Source: Strigamia acuminata
Lineage: Eukaryota > Arthropoda > Chilopoda > Geophilomorpha > Linotaeniidae
DNA: 60,000 nucleotides
Direction: 5' to 3'
Assembly (NCBI GenBank): GCA_949358305.1
Contig: OX442314.1
Location: 60,337,369 to 60,397,368, forward strand
The notes under the pieces were generated by a model, which was not told where the DNA came from, did not search any database, and was given only the letters and a program-made list of their open reading frames with translations. The position numbers and the translations under genes were made by a program. Positions 23,378-33,885 of this stretch are shown here, piece after piece. Position 1 is the first letter of the stretch. Each line of letters begins with the position of its first letter.

Positions 23378-23810
23378 TGATAAGTCCGTGGAGGCCAGGA
23401 AACATCGGAAAGGAGTTGAAACCAGCTTAAAATGTGCGGGGAGCTCGCACTTCGCGCCCGCCATGTTTTTAATCACATGAAAGCATAAAAGCAACTGGGT
23501 TTGAGGCTAATTGGTCTCAAACCGTACAAAATATGACAATAGGACAAATCAATAGCAACAAGCATTGATTTGTTCTTTACAATATAAGTAATTGTTAACC
23601 TAGGCATAAGTAACCGATAAACAACATGGAAAACAACATTTATCGCTCTTTCGAGCAGACGACACAAGAAACATAGAATATGTGCGTTAACACATAAGAG
23701 TAGCATTAATATGCGCTACACGGGTATCCAAAGGATGCCAACACACATATCTGCCATGCCTATCCAGAAATGCATGGGAAACAGACAAAATAATTAATCG
23801 CATACTAATA
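23378..23810 (-). repeat. Copia 3' LTR
   Basis: 433 bp; full length compared with 31843-32275. The polypurine tract (CGAAGGGGGATT on the minus strand) lies at 23811-23822. The LTR starts TATTA rather than TG, while its end is the usual CA. Confidence 0.9.
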
Positions 23811-23827
23811 AATCCCCCTTCGATTAA

Positions 23828-24374
23828 TCAATTTGTCGCCACGAAAATGTGCTCGCACAACGCGTCCAATTTTGCGCGAGACAGCCACTTTGTCATGATG
23901 TCCGCAACGTTGAGGGTCCCTGGGATATGCCTGATCCGAAAAACACCTTTTTCGAACCAGTCGCGCAAGAAATGCAGCTTCACGTCTATGTGTTTGTTTG
24001 CGCGATTTTCTATGCGGTTTTTCGCATATTGAATCGCAGGCATCGAATCGGCATAAACACATGGTATTTCCCGGTCAAACCCGTCAATCATCACTTCCGC
24101 GTCAAATATGCGTTCTAACCAAATTATCTCCTTCATACCGTCCACAACCGCCAAGAATTCGCTTTCCATAATGGAAAGAGCGGTAATGGTCTGCTTATGG
24201 CAGTTCGAGGAGACGGGGACACCACCCAGATAGATAATGTGCCCGCCAAAACTTCGGCGCTTGTCTTGGTCCAGTGCGTAAGACGCATCTGTGTAAACAG
24301 TTAACTTGTCACTTTGGCAGTTCCCAAGATTAATGGAGAAATTCGGCGTGAAATTCGGCTTCACGTTGTCTTTC
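23828..24374 (-). pseudogene. Copia RNase H end (minus-strand piece)
   Basis: C-terminal RNase H of Copia pol: VYTDASYALDQDKRRS, MESEFLAVVDGMKEI, RHIPGTLNVADIMTKW, then stop 23828 just before the polypurine tract. Upstream, around 24357-24374, it is fused to AAGACAACGTGAAGCC-GA, an 18-nt match to the Copia leader (31139-31156 region), and to an upside-down copy of itself. Confidence 0.9.
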
Positions 24375-24970
24375 ACCATGTGTTTATGCCGATTCGATGC
24401 CTGCGATTCAATATGCGAAAAACCGCATAGAAAATCGCGCAAACAAACACATAGACGTGAAGCTGCATTTCTTGCGCGACTGGTTCGAAAAAGGTGTTTT
24501 TCGGATCAGGCATATCCCAGGGACCCTCAACGTTGCGGACATCATGACAAAGTGGCTGTCTCGCGCAAAATTGGACGCGTTGTGCGAGCACATTTTTGTG
24601 GCGACAAATTGATTAATCGAAGGGAGATTTATTAGTATGCGATTAATTATTTTGTCTGTTTCCCATGCATTTCTGGATAGGCATGGCAGATATGTGTGTT
24701 GGCATCCTTTGGATACCCGTGTAGCGCATATTAATGCTACTCTTATGTGTTAACGCACATATTCTATGTTTCTTGTGTCGTCTGCTCGAAAGAGCGATAA
24801 ATGTTGTTTTCCGTGTTGTTTATCGGTTACTTATGCCTAGGTTAACAACTACTTGTATTGTAAAGAACAAATCAATGCTTGTTGCTATTGATTTGTCCTA
24901 TTGTCATATTTTGTACGGTTTGAGACCAATTAGCCTCAAACCCAGTTGCTTTTATGCTTTCATGTGATTA
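24375..24970 (+). pseudogene. Copia RNase H end plus truncated LTR (plus-strand piece)
   Basis: Inverted copy of 23470-24065: RNase H tail to the stop near 24612, polypurine tract, then 341 bp of LTR (24630-24970). The LTR stops at CATGTGATTA and joins directly to Copia integrase sequence (ATTGTTCACTTAG), losing the last 92 bp. Arms of 596 bp separated by 309 bp make a large potential cruciform. Confidence 0.9.
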
Positions 24971-27649
24971 ATTGTTCACTTAGATGTTTGGGGGCCCTCA
25001 CCGGTTAAGAGCATTGGTGGGGCATTTTATTTCCTAATTATGGTTGATGATTTCTCCCGACTGATGTGGATTATCATCATGAAAACGAAAGATGAAGTTT
25101 TGGGTCATTTCAAGAAGTGGTTGACGGAAATTGAACGGTTTACTTCTAAAAAGGTCAAAGCCATTAAAACTGACAATGGTGGGGAATTCATATCGAAACA
25201 ATGGAATGCTTATACTGACAGCATTGGGTTGAAATGTATGAGGACGAATACATACAGCCCCGAAATGAATTCGGTTGCTGAGCGAGCGAACCGCACTATT
25301 CTTGGTGGAATCCGGGCCTTACTTTTTGAAAATAATTTTTCCCCGACTTTGTGGGCAGAACTTGCAGTTTCTGTCGTTTATTTGAAAAATCGATTCCCAC
25401 ACACGGGATTAGGAGGGAAAACACCTTACAATGTGTTCTACAATAAGAAATTGTCCCTGCGTCGTGTGAAATGCATTGGGGCATTGACATATGTCCACAT
25501 TCCTTCCCAGACAAGGGGTGGGAAATTGAAAGAAAGGGCGTGGGCAGGGGCGTTGATTGGTTATGCAGCTTCCACCCGTGGGTATCGAATTTGGGACCCG
25601 AAACGGAACCAAGTGTTCTTCTCGAAACATGTTAAAATATTGGAACAGAATTTTTGGTATGAAACTTTGAAAATTCCTCCCTCGAGCCCCTCATATTTCG
25701 ACAGCATGTCTGATTCTTCAAACGAGGATGGCTCCTCGTCAGACGACGACAGCGTTCATGGTGGCCCCCTACCGGAAGCAGTGGTTCCCCCACCCCCAAT
25801 TCAGGAACCTGCGCCCGAAAAGGCACCTGAACAAGTTGAGAACGCTGGTGTCGTGGAAGATGTCATCGACGATATAGTGCAAGATGTCCTTAGAGATGCA
25901 AATGTTGATGAAATTGGTGGGGCAAAGGGGGATGATGAGAATTTCTTCAATATTTACCCCGATGACGAGGATGAAATTGAGGATCCTGATGCGAGTCCTC
26001 AACTATCCCCCCGAACGTCACCTACACCTGTGCGTCGTAATCCCCCACGAAAAGGAAAGGATACAGGGGAACGCACAGTTCCAGCTGGTGGGTTATTGCC
26101 GTTGGACATGTCTAAATGGCAAAGACGGCAGTCTGTGCGAAAATCAGGCGCAACGGCTGGGCAGGTTGATGTTTATTACATTTCACCAAAGCATGACAGA
26201 ATTCGAAGTCGGGTTGAAGTTGTGCGGTGGTGTCGGGACGAGGGATACGAGTATATCTCGGAATTGTTCAACTTCAAAGACATCAATGTCGGTTTTGCTG
26301 GTTGTTGCTCTGTGGAGCCTGACACCTACGAAGAGGCTGTAGCAGGTGTGGGAAAACCTGATTGGGAAAGGGCAATGGAGGACGAAATCGACATTTTTAA
26401 AGAACGAGAGGTGTATGTCGAGGTTGACAAAAGTGAAGTCAAGGATAAAACCTTGCTAGGGACAAAATGGATTTATAAACTCAAAAGGGATCATACGGGT
26501 GCGATTAGCAGATATCGTGCTCGTCTTGTTGCACAAGGGTTCAAGCAGAAGCCCGGCATTGACTTTACGGAGGTCTTCTCCCCCGTAGTCAACTTTGTGT
26601 TGGTCATGATGTTCTTTTGTACTCTTGTAGTATTAAGGAGCTGGCGTGACTTACACCTTGACATCAAGGCCGCATATCTATATGGGGACCTCGATGAGGT
26701 GCAGTACATCAACATCCCCAAGGGATATCAAACACCTGAAAACCAACACAAATGTTGGGAGTTGAGAAAATCTCTCTATGGGCTTCATCAGTCTGGTCGT
26801 ATGTGGTACCAGCGCTTACACGACCAGCTGATTGAAATAGGTTTTGAACCGGTTTTGGGTCTTAACTGTGTGTATAGCTTGGGTTCGGACGCCATACTCA
26901 TCTTTTACGTCGACGATATTGTATTATTTTCGAGGGATGAGTTGGCAGAAGAGTGCGTTTTAGAATGGATTCAACAATCCTTTGAGATTGTCAATTTGGG
27001 CCCCGTCACCCTTTTATTAGGGATTGAGTTTTGTAGGGACGGGGGGAATATCCTCATTCATCAACGCACCTATATTGCGAAGCTCTGCAAGCAATACGGT
27101 ATTGACCCATCTCACCGTGTTAGAGTGCCTGGCACGCCCGGCACTATGATCCAAAAAGTCCAAACGGGAGAACGTGTTAATTCGAGTTTTCCATATCGAT
27201 CTCTTGTTGGAAGTTTGCTCTTCATCGCAAGTCGCACAAGACCCGATATCTTGTTTTCCGTAATTGTATTGTCTCAATACAACGAGACTCACTCGACACG
27301 ACACGTAAACATGCTGCTTCAAGTGTTGCGTTACCTGGCTAATATGCCGAATTTCTTCATTACTCTTGGGAACTGTCAAAGTGACAAGTTAACTGTTTAC
27401 ACAGATGCGTCTTACGCACTGGACCAAGACAAGCGCCGAAGTTTTGGCGGGCACATTATCTATCTGGGTGGTGTCCCCGTCTCCTGGAACTGCCATAAGC
27501 AGACTATTACCGCTCTTTCCATTATGGAAAGCGAATTCTTGGCGGTTGTGGACGGTGTGAAGGAGATAATTTGGTTAGAACGCATATTTGACGCGGAAGT
27601 GATGATTGACGGGTTTGACCGGAAAATACCATGTGTTTATGCCGCATAG
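24971..27649 (+). pseudogene. Copia integrase-RT-RNase H (plus-strand piece)
   Basis: Open from the integrase core. With the first Met at 25040, KTDNGGEF gives Asp45 and SVAERANR Glu81, the D-35-E spacing of retroviral integrases; the first catalytic Asp (LDVWGP) is just upstream. An acidic, proline-rich linker with NPPRKGK follows. RT has LLGTKWIYKLKRD, LDIKAAYLYGDLDE, and FYVDDIVLFS near residue 622. RNase H starts VYTDASYALD. The frame ends at 27649 because 34 bp between two CCG trinucleotides (present at 24389-24422) are deleted. Confidence 0.93.
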
Positions 27650-28285
27650 AAAATCGCGCAAACAAACACATAGACGTGAAGCTGCATTTCTTGCGCGACT
27701 GGTTCAAAAAAGGTGTTTTTCGGATCAGGCATATCCCAGGGACCCTCAACGTTGCGGACATCATGACAAAGTGGCTGTCTCGCGCAAAATTGGACGCGTT
27801 GTGCGAGCACATTTTCGTGGCGACAAATTGATTAATCGAAGGGGGATTTATTAGTATGCGATTAATTATTTTGTCTGTTTCCCATGCATTTCTGGATAGG
27901 CATGGCAGATATGTGTGTTGGCATCCTTTGGATACCCGTGTAGCGCATATTAATGCTACTCTTATGTGTTAACGCACATATTCTATGTTTCTTGTGTCGT
28001 CTGCTCGAAAGAGCGATAAATGTTGTTTTCCGTGTTGTTTATCGGTTACTTATGCCTAGGTTAACAATTACTTGTATTGTAAAGAACAAATCAATGCTTG
28101 TTGCTATTGATTTGTCCTATTGTCATATTTTGTACGGTTTGAGACCAATTAGCCTCAAACCCAGTTGCTTTTATGCTTTCATGTGATTAAAAACATGGCG
28201 GGCGCAAAGTGCAAGCTCCCCGCACATTTTAAGCTGGTTTCAACTCCTTTCCGATGTTTCCTGGCCTCCACGGACTTATCAAATG
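27650..28285 (+). mobile_element. Copia RNase H tail, LTR and start of primer site (plus strand)
   Basis: After the 34-bp deletion the RNase H tail continues to a stop near 27831, then the polypurine tract and a full 433-bp LTR (27849-28281). It is followed by AATGG, which is the start of the internal region next to the 5' LTR, not a flank. An LTR with both a polypurine tract before it and the primer site start after it comes from a tandem or two-LTR form. Confidence 0.85.
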
Positions 28286-28309
28286 GTGTCGTGTCGAGTG
28301 AGTCTCGTT
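28286..28309 (-). other. 24-nt inverted fragment of Copia RNase H region
   Basis: Exact reverse complement of 27281-27304. It lies between the LTR junction and the TTAGG array, and is in the same orientation as the minus-strand Copia half on the other side of the array, as though it were a filler or remnant at a repaired break. Confidence 0.85.
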
Positions 28310-28737
28310 AGGTTAGGTTAGGTTAGGTTAGGTTAGGTTAGGTTAGGTTAGGTTAGGTTAGGTTAGGTTAGGTTAGGTTAGGTTAGGTTAGGTTAGGTTA
28401 GGTTAGGTTAGGTTAGGTTAGGTTAGGTTAGGTTAGGTTAGGTTAGGTTAGGTTAGGTTAGGTTAGGTTAGGTTAGGTTAGGTTAGGTTAGGTTAGGTTA
28501 GGTTAGGTTAGGTTAGGTTAGGTTAGGTTAGGTTAGGTTAGGTTAGGTTAGGTTAGGTTAGGTTAGGTTAGGTTAGGTTAGGTTAGGTTAGGTTAGGTTA
28601 GGTTAGGTTAGGTTAGGTTAGGTTAGGTTAGGTTAGGTTAGGTTAGGTTAGGTTAGGTTAGGTTAGGTTAGGTTAGGTTAGGTTAGGTTAGGTTAGGTTA
28701 GGTTAGGTTAGGTTAGGTTAGGGTAGGTTAGGTTAGG
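28308..28737 (+). repeat. Interstitial telomere-type array (TTAGG)86
   Basis: 430 bp of TTAGG, with one variant unit (TTAGGG TAGG near 28721). TTAGG is the ancestral arthropod telomere repeat. It lies exactly at the breakpoint between the minus-strand Copia integrase start and the inverted Copia pieces, so it marks a repaired break rather than a chromosome end. Confidence 0.97.
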
Positions 28738-29525
28738 AAATCATCAACCATAATTAGGAAATAAAATGCCCCACCAATGCTCTTAACCGGTGAGGGCCCC
28801 CAAACATCTAAGTGAACAATTTCCAAAATCCCTTTAGTGGAGATATTAATAATGGGAGGAAAGCTTGCACGTGTGCTTTTCGCCCTCGAACAAGCATCGC
28901 AAGCCGACAATTCATTGTTGGAAAGTTTCAGCCCAAATACTTCATCGGATTTCTCCAACAATGCAATCCCTTTCGCATTAAGGTGCCCAAAACGTGAATG
29001 CCAAACATCCATCGTTTGGGGTTTGTCAGGCTTGATAAGAGCCTTATTCCCACCATTATCTTTTAAATTGTTTTGCACACCTTGTTTGGAAATCTTCGCA
29101 GTCTTTGGTTTATTCCCATTGTCGACTACCAGGCCAGTGTGTGTGTTATTCAAAACGTTCAATTTCTGTTTCGGACTCGCATTATTCGCAACGATCGCTG
29201 GCGCATTGTTCGCAGCAGTCACTTGCCCCTTATTCGCAATTGCAGGTTTCCCTGTCTTACTCAAATTTTGGGTTAATGCAGTCTTAAAATCTAAATGAGT
29301 TAGTAATGAATTAACAATTTCTTCATCCTTTAAAGGTGGACTAGGCTTCACTGCCGCATTCTGTTGCGCAGGTAATGCAGCAGCGTTAACAATGTGTGCA
29401 GTATTCACTTGACAATTGACTTTATACATCCTATCACTCGTACGAGTCGCAGTGATAGAAGGCGCGTCAATGTTGTCCTGAAAAATGGACATTTTTCCAT
29501 GTTTTACAAATGTCGTAGCCCCAGC
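28738..29525 (-). pseudogene. Copia protease-integrase linker, GAG-pre-integrase and integrase start
   Basis: Contains the integrase zinc-binding region (HSRFGH ... CDACSRAK) and the start of the integrase core with HLDVWGP (first catalytic Asp), ending at MVDDF where the TTAGG array begins. In frame with the protease ORF, from which it is separated by one TAA at 29526-29528. About 84 bp next to the array are duplicated in inverse orientation at 24970-25053. Confidence 0.92.
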
Positions 29526-30060
29526 TTAATCTGCGCGACCTAATGAAATCAGATTCTTTCTGAAGTTTGGAGCGTAGAAGACATTTTTCAACTGTAATTC
29601 ACGTTTCTTTTGTCCATAAAAAGATATTAATGTCACAGTCCCGATGCCCTCGATTTTCGACTTTCCTTCGCCCTGTTGGACGCTGTAACCAGTTAATGGT
29701 TTGAAGTCGGAGAACCAGGACTTGTTGAACGAGAAATGGTCTGTCGCTCCTGTATCGACGTACCATTGCGAATCAAAGTTCGCATGTGACACCAGCGATA
29801 CGACAGGAGGTTGCTCTTGATTCGAAATCGCTGCGGAGAAGTAAGAGATGGGGACGTCATCAAAAACATTCATTTGGGTGACGGCGGCCTTTTGCCGGCC
29901 TTTTCCACGTGATTTTCCTCGTGGATTGCCCCTCAACTGTCCTGTTGATCCGCCTCTTCCAGTAAGTTGCTGTTTAGGTGGAGAAGGGCAGTCGCGGGAA
30001 AAATGGCCTGTCCCACCGCAGGTAAAACACACACGTGGGGAACTGGGCGCGGTTCCGCCG
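29526..30060 (-). pseudogene. Copia nucleocapsid zinc knuckle and protease
   Basis: CFTCGGTGHFSRDC is a canonical CX2CX4HX4C knuckle, followed by a Gly/Arg-rich stretch and the aspartic protease motif YVDTGATDHF. Ends at an in-frame TAA after SLGRAD. A single-nucleotide frameshift around 30060-30100 separates it from gag. Confidence 0.92.
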
Positions 30061-30712
30061 CGTCCACGTTGACCACTGCCTCCAACGGTGTCGGGTTGGG
30101 CACTCCAAATTCGTCCCCCTTCTCGTAAAGGCGATTATACTCGCCTAAAAGTCTTTCTTTCACGGCAGCGGCCGTAAATTCCGGGTCGGGCCAGTGATAC
30201 ACTGTCTGTTTGACTGGCTCGAATTGGGGCGGCAAAAGGTCCAAGTACTGGAAAGCGTGGAACTCATCCGAGACCACAATCTTCACGTCGGCGAGTTGTG
30301 TAACTTTCCGGTCGACACGGGAAGTAAAGACGACCATCTCTTCATCCTCCCGTAGACGCATTTCGAGGAATTCCCGCCGGAGTCGGGCTTTGCGTGCGCG
30401 CGTGGTCGGCTGGTAAGCCGCTTTCAGCGCTTCCCACACACCCTTCGCGGTTGGGTGGGCCACAGCCACGACTTGCTGTGGTTCGTTGCAAGCCAGACAA
30501 ATGGTGGAGCGAGCTTTTTCTTCGCCCTTTTCGTAGTCACGAATTTCCTTTGCCGGCGATCCAGCAGGCGGTTCCTTGATTTTGCCGGTCACATGTCCCC
30601 AAACACTGTATGATTGAAGCAAAAGCTGGATCTGCATGCTCCAGGTGGGATAATTGGAGCCGTCCAGTTTGCGTACATCCTTGTAATCATCATGTCGGTC
30701 CCAACTCGACAT
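29933..30712 (-). pseudogene. Copia gag
   Basis: Start chosen at MSSWDRHDD (30712), followed by LDGSNYPTWSMQIQLLLQ, the typical opening of UBN2-type Copia gag, and LLPPQFEPVKQTV. After about residue 215 the frame departs from the conserved knuckle, which continues in another frame, so the last 50 or so codons to 29933 are out-of-frame sequence. Confidence 0.9.
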
Positions 30713-31828
30713 GTTGAAGAATTTGAAGAAATTCGACACAAATTCGTAGCACAAACACTAAATTCACTATTTCGGCGAAAATGCCGTGCAGAGAAGCGAA
30801 AATGCCCCCAAAAATTGAAGGCGAAACAATCACAAACTTCCCTTTGGGCACCTCAATAAGTGAGGTGAAAAACCCGAATCTGGTCGCCCTACTAGCTTCC
30901 GACCGACTCACCTGGGGGCCGCGGGACGACTAGTTGGCCACGGACAAGCCCAGACCGGAATGAGACTGCACGTAGGCGACTGCCTAAAGGGTGCAGAATA
31001 AACAAAAGGACCCCAAAACAAAAACCTTAAGAATTAACAGAGTTTCACGAAAATAGCAACTAAAATACACTTTTCAGATGTGAAGTTGGCCAATTACGGG
31101 ATCCTTGCGTCGTAATTGGTTCCCACGTTGCAGTAAACGTCGGCTTCACGTTGTCTTCGCACGGAACTGGGCTGACGTGCAGACCGCGTACACACTTCCG
31201 TGTATTGGCCAAAATCGATGTTGCGTACGTCCACGCCTTCGTACCCGCTTTCCTGGATGCGAAGCACGGAAATAACCGCCTGCACACACGCTTATCGTGT
31301 GCAGGACTTCTCGGTGATCGCCGGATTAAATCCGCGAGTTGAATCTCGTCGTTCTTGACGAAAAATCCAACGAGAATGGCCGCGGTAGAGAAAATCGTCG
31401 ATTCGCGACGATTCCTTCGTGAAACAACGGTTTCCAGACGTTCCCACGCTGGAAAATCACCAAAAATAACGGCGAATTGACGTATTCGTTCGTCGAATTG
31501 TTGCGCGTGCGTGTGTTGGTTTGTCCACACTCGTAGACACGCTAACTTCGCCGTGGTCTGCAGCAAAGTTCCGGAAAAACAAAAATGGCGCCGCCCGAGA
31601 AAAACTCGGTTATATCGGCGAAAAATAAACGAAATGCAATGTTCCTTACACCGTTTTGCTCCAAATTCACTGTAGAATTGTCCGCACACGTTGTCACGGC
31701 TGTCCTTCGCGAAAAATTCCGGTTTTCGGCGATACGTCTCGGCGACGATCTACGACGAACTTCCGACGTTCGTTTTCGCCCGAAAAACCTCACGAACTCG
31801 TCAATAACCTGTTGGCCCAATCGTGAGA
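30713..31828 (-). other. Copia 5' leader
   Basis: 1.1 kb between primer site and gag with no protein resembling a known family. A 209-codon minus-strand frame (31060-31689) has no domain and no counterpart, so it is not called. Contains AAGACAACGTGAAGCCGA at about 31139-31156, shared with the junction at 24357-24374. Confidence 0.6.
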
Positions 31829-31840
31829 CCTCTGCTACCA
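31829..31840 (-). promoter_or_regulatory. Copia primer-binding site (initiator Met tRNA)
   Basis: TGGTAGCAGAGG on the minus strand, two bases inside the LTR end. It is complementary to the 3' end of eukaryotic initiator tRNA-Met, the usual Copia primer. Confidence 0.9.
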
Positions 31841-31842
31841 TT

Positions 31843-32275
31843 TGATAAGTCCGTGGAGGCCAGGAAACATTGGAAAGGAGTTGAAACCAGCTTAAAATGT
31901 GCGGGGAGCTCGCACTTCGCGCCCGCCATGTTTTTAATCACATGAAAGCATAAAAGCAACTGGGTTTGAGGCTAATTGGTCTCAAACCGTACAAAATATG
32001 ACAATAGGACAAATCAATAGCAACAAGCATTGATTTGTTCTTTACAATATAAGTAATTGTTAACCTAGGCATAAGTAACCGATAAACAACACGGAAAACA
32101 ACATTTATCGCTCTTTCGAGCAGACGACACAAGAAACATAGAATATGTGCGTTAACACATAAGAGTAGCATTAATATGCGCTACACGGGTATCCAAAGGA
32201 TGCCAACACACATATCTGCCATGCCTATCCAGAAATGCATGGGAAACAGACAAAATAATTAATCGCATATTAATA
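31843..32275 (-). repeat. Copia 5' LTR
   Basis: 433 bp, from TATTAATATGCG to GACTTATCA on the minus strand. Near-identical to 23378-23810 and 27849-28281. It borders the ATCTC target duplication at 32276-32280. Confidence 0.92.
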
Positions 32276-32901
32276 ATCTCGAGTGCCTTGATGTCGTCCA
32301 GCGCCTCTCCAATCAGGTAGGTTCTTAAATATAAAAGTTTATTTGTTCCATCCAATTGCTCATCGTTGCCAACTTGGATGGAAAAAGTCTTCCAAAAACC
32401 TCCCCATTCCTCCGGTTTGCGCCCGTCAAATTTTGGAATTTCTAACGGTTTGCGTTTGATGAAGGGTTGTCCGTTCGTCGGGGTCACGCGTGGCGTTGCT
32501 GCTGTCACTGCTGCGGTAATGGCCGCCGCCAGTGCTTCGATGTTCGCCGCCGGTTGTGCCTCCGCGTCCGGTCGCAAGTTCTGGGGCGGTAAAGGTGGAA
32601 AATATGTTTGAATGTACCTTGCTAACTCCGCTCTTGCTGCGGCTAAACGGTCCTCCAACGCGTCGAGTGCCTGCACCGTGGTGTCGATTTCTTGGTCAGA
32701 TTTGGCTTGATCCAAGGTGGCGTCGAACGTCGTTTGGGCTCGTTTTTGTTTCTGCTCGAGCTGCTGCATCCACAGTTCAATCGTGGCTTGCGGTATTGCT
32801 GCTCGTCCGGTCAGCGCGGCGGTTATTGTTGCTAGGAGTGTCTCAGTGACCATTATGGCCGCTCTGAAGGCCCTGTTCTTCAACTCAAAAACTCTCACCA
32901 T
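32276..32901 (-). pseudogene. BEL/Pao gag, N-terminal part
   Basis: Starts at 32901 and is interrupted by Copia at codon 209. Contains a coiled-coil-like stretch rich in Ala/Glu/Gln, then LEIPKFDGRKPEEWGGFW and NKLLYLRTYLIGEALDDI, the diagnostic DUF1759 region of BEL/Pao gag. The rest of gag continues in the same frame at 23377 on the far side of Copia. Confidence 0.92.
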
Positions 32902-32937
32902 TTTGAATGATTTAGATTAGATGGGAAATTAAATAGT

Positions 32938-32955
32938 TCCCGGGTTTCGGCACCA
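32938..32955 (-). promoter_or_regulatory. BEL primer-binding site (tRNA-Phe)
   Basis: TGGTGCCGAAACCCGGGA on the minus strand, one base inside the 5' LTR. It matches the complement of the 3' end of eukaryotic tRNA-Phe (acceptor GCCGAAA) over 18 nt, from my memory of that tRNA. Confidence 0.75.
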
Positions 32956-32956
32956 A

Positions 32957-33581
32957 TGTTAAATTTGCATAAAATAAAATAATACAAATCTATCAAACAA
33001 ATTCCAAAGTCCTTGGTTACAAATGATGGGTAAAGTTGAGATATTTTGTTGAAATGTGTTGAAAATCTAAGATGGCGTCGGAGCAAAGAAAAGGCAGGAC
33101 CACACGTTTTGAGGTAAAAAAGTACACTGGTCTTTATTCAATTATTTACACAAAAGGAAAAAGTAAAGAATGCAGATGACACGCTCTGAGCACCAATGGA
33201 AACGGTGCACACAAATTTGGAAAAACCCCACCAATTAAAAGATTAACGTGGGGACAAGAACCTTGTACAAACTAGAACAGGTCAATACACTCAAATGACA
33301 AATGGTAATTAATAATAAAAGTGTTACATCTTCAAATCAAAACATAATATTGAAGCCTAAATATGAGAAACAATAAAATCAGCAAATCAATGTTAAATTC
33401 AAACCAAATATCAAAATCAATAATGTTATTATACAACACCTCAAAGCAATGTAAAAAATGGCAAATAAAATTACCCAATCACCAATATAGAAAGAAATAA
33501 CAAATCAAGGTGGAAAATAGAAATACAAATGGCAATTTAAATAATGGTTTATTTAACCCGTAAAATCACCCGATTTTCACA
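32957..33581 (-). repeat. BEL 5' LTR
   Basis: 625 bp; partner of 18101-18725. Followed on the plus side by the CCATG target duplication and resumed element X. Confidence 0.95.
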
Positions 33582-33885
33582 CCATGACGGTTTGGTTGCG
33601 CCCGGCTCGGCCTCGCAGGCCAGGTCGGCGCCAAGCTGGGCGCAACCACCGGACTCATTTCACGCCTTTTCCTTGCTTATTATTTCTGCTTTTTCGTTGC
33701 AGGTCCCGGTCTAGCTGTGCCCCAACGTTGCCACCGCCATTGGCGGGAGGGAGTGGATGGTTTTTTATTTTTTCCAGCCGTTTTGAGCGGGCCCATGCAG
33801 TGCTCCACAAAGTAGGTGAGACTTTGCTCGTGTTATCTCGTTTTTCTTTTCTTTTAATTGGTTTTTTTCCGTATGTTTTGTTTAT
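33582..33885 (+). mobile_element. Element X, copy 2, right part
   Basis: Resumes at CCATGACGG: the GC hairpin, predicted acceptor (exon 2 from 33703), predicted donor GTGAGA at 33816, then a T-rich stretch running into the satellite, as in copy 1. Confidence 0.85.

Larger units (their letters stand above)
23378..32275. mobile_element. Rearranged Copia (Ty1/copia) element nested in BEL gag
   Basis: 8,898 bp flanked by the target duplication ATCTC (23373-23377 and 32276-32280). A minus-strand 5' LTR, leader, gag, protease and integrase start (32275 to 28738) are followed by a (TTAGG)n array, then by plus-strand integrase-RT-RNase H-LTR (24971-28285), a second plus-strand RNase H-LTR piece (24375-24970), and a minus-strand RNase H end and 3' LTR (24374 to 23378). 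The parts together cover an entire element, but with inversions and duplications. Removing it restores phase in BEL gag. Confidence 0.93.
18101..33581 (-). mobile_element. BEL/Pao LTR retrotransposon (with nested Copia)
   Basis: LTRs of 625 bp at each end (TGTTAAATTT...TTTTCACA in plus orientation). The 5-bp target duplication CCATG lies at 18096-18100 and 33582-33586; the unoccupied site is visible in element X copy 1 (GGCGCCATGACGG at 5845-5857). The element reads on the minus strand: 5' LTR, primer site, gag, protease, RT, RNase H, integrase, 3' LTR. Only two LTR differences were found (near 18248/33104 and 18638/33494), so insertion is recent on the scale of this locus. Gag is split by the Copia insertion and pol has one in-frame stop, so it is now defective. 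Confidence 0.95.

Noticed and set aside
28308-28737. A chromosome end
   Set aside because: Unique sequence and the other half of the same Copia and BEL elements continue on both sides.
31060-31689. 209-codon minus-strand ORF in the Copia leader
   Set aside because: No recognisable domain, sits between primer site and gag, and has no counterpart in related elements I know.
31843-31930. First read as a BEL gag fragment because it adjoins gag at 23378
   Set aside because: It recurs beside every full Copia LTR and lies outside the Met tRNA primer site, so it is the end of the Copia LTR.
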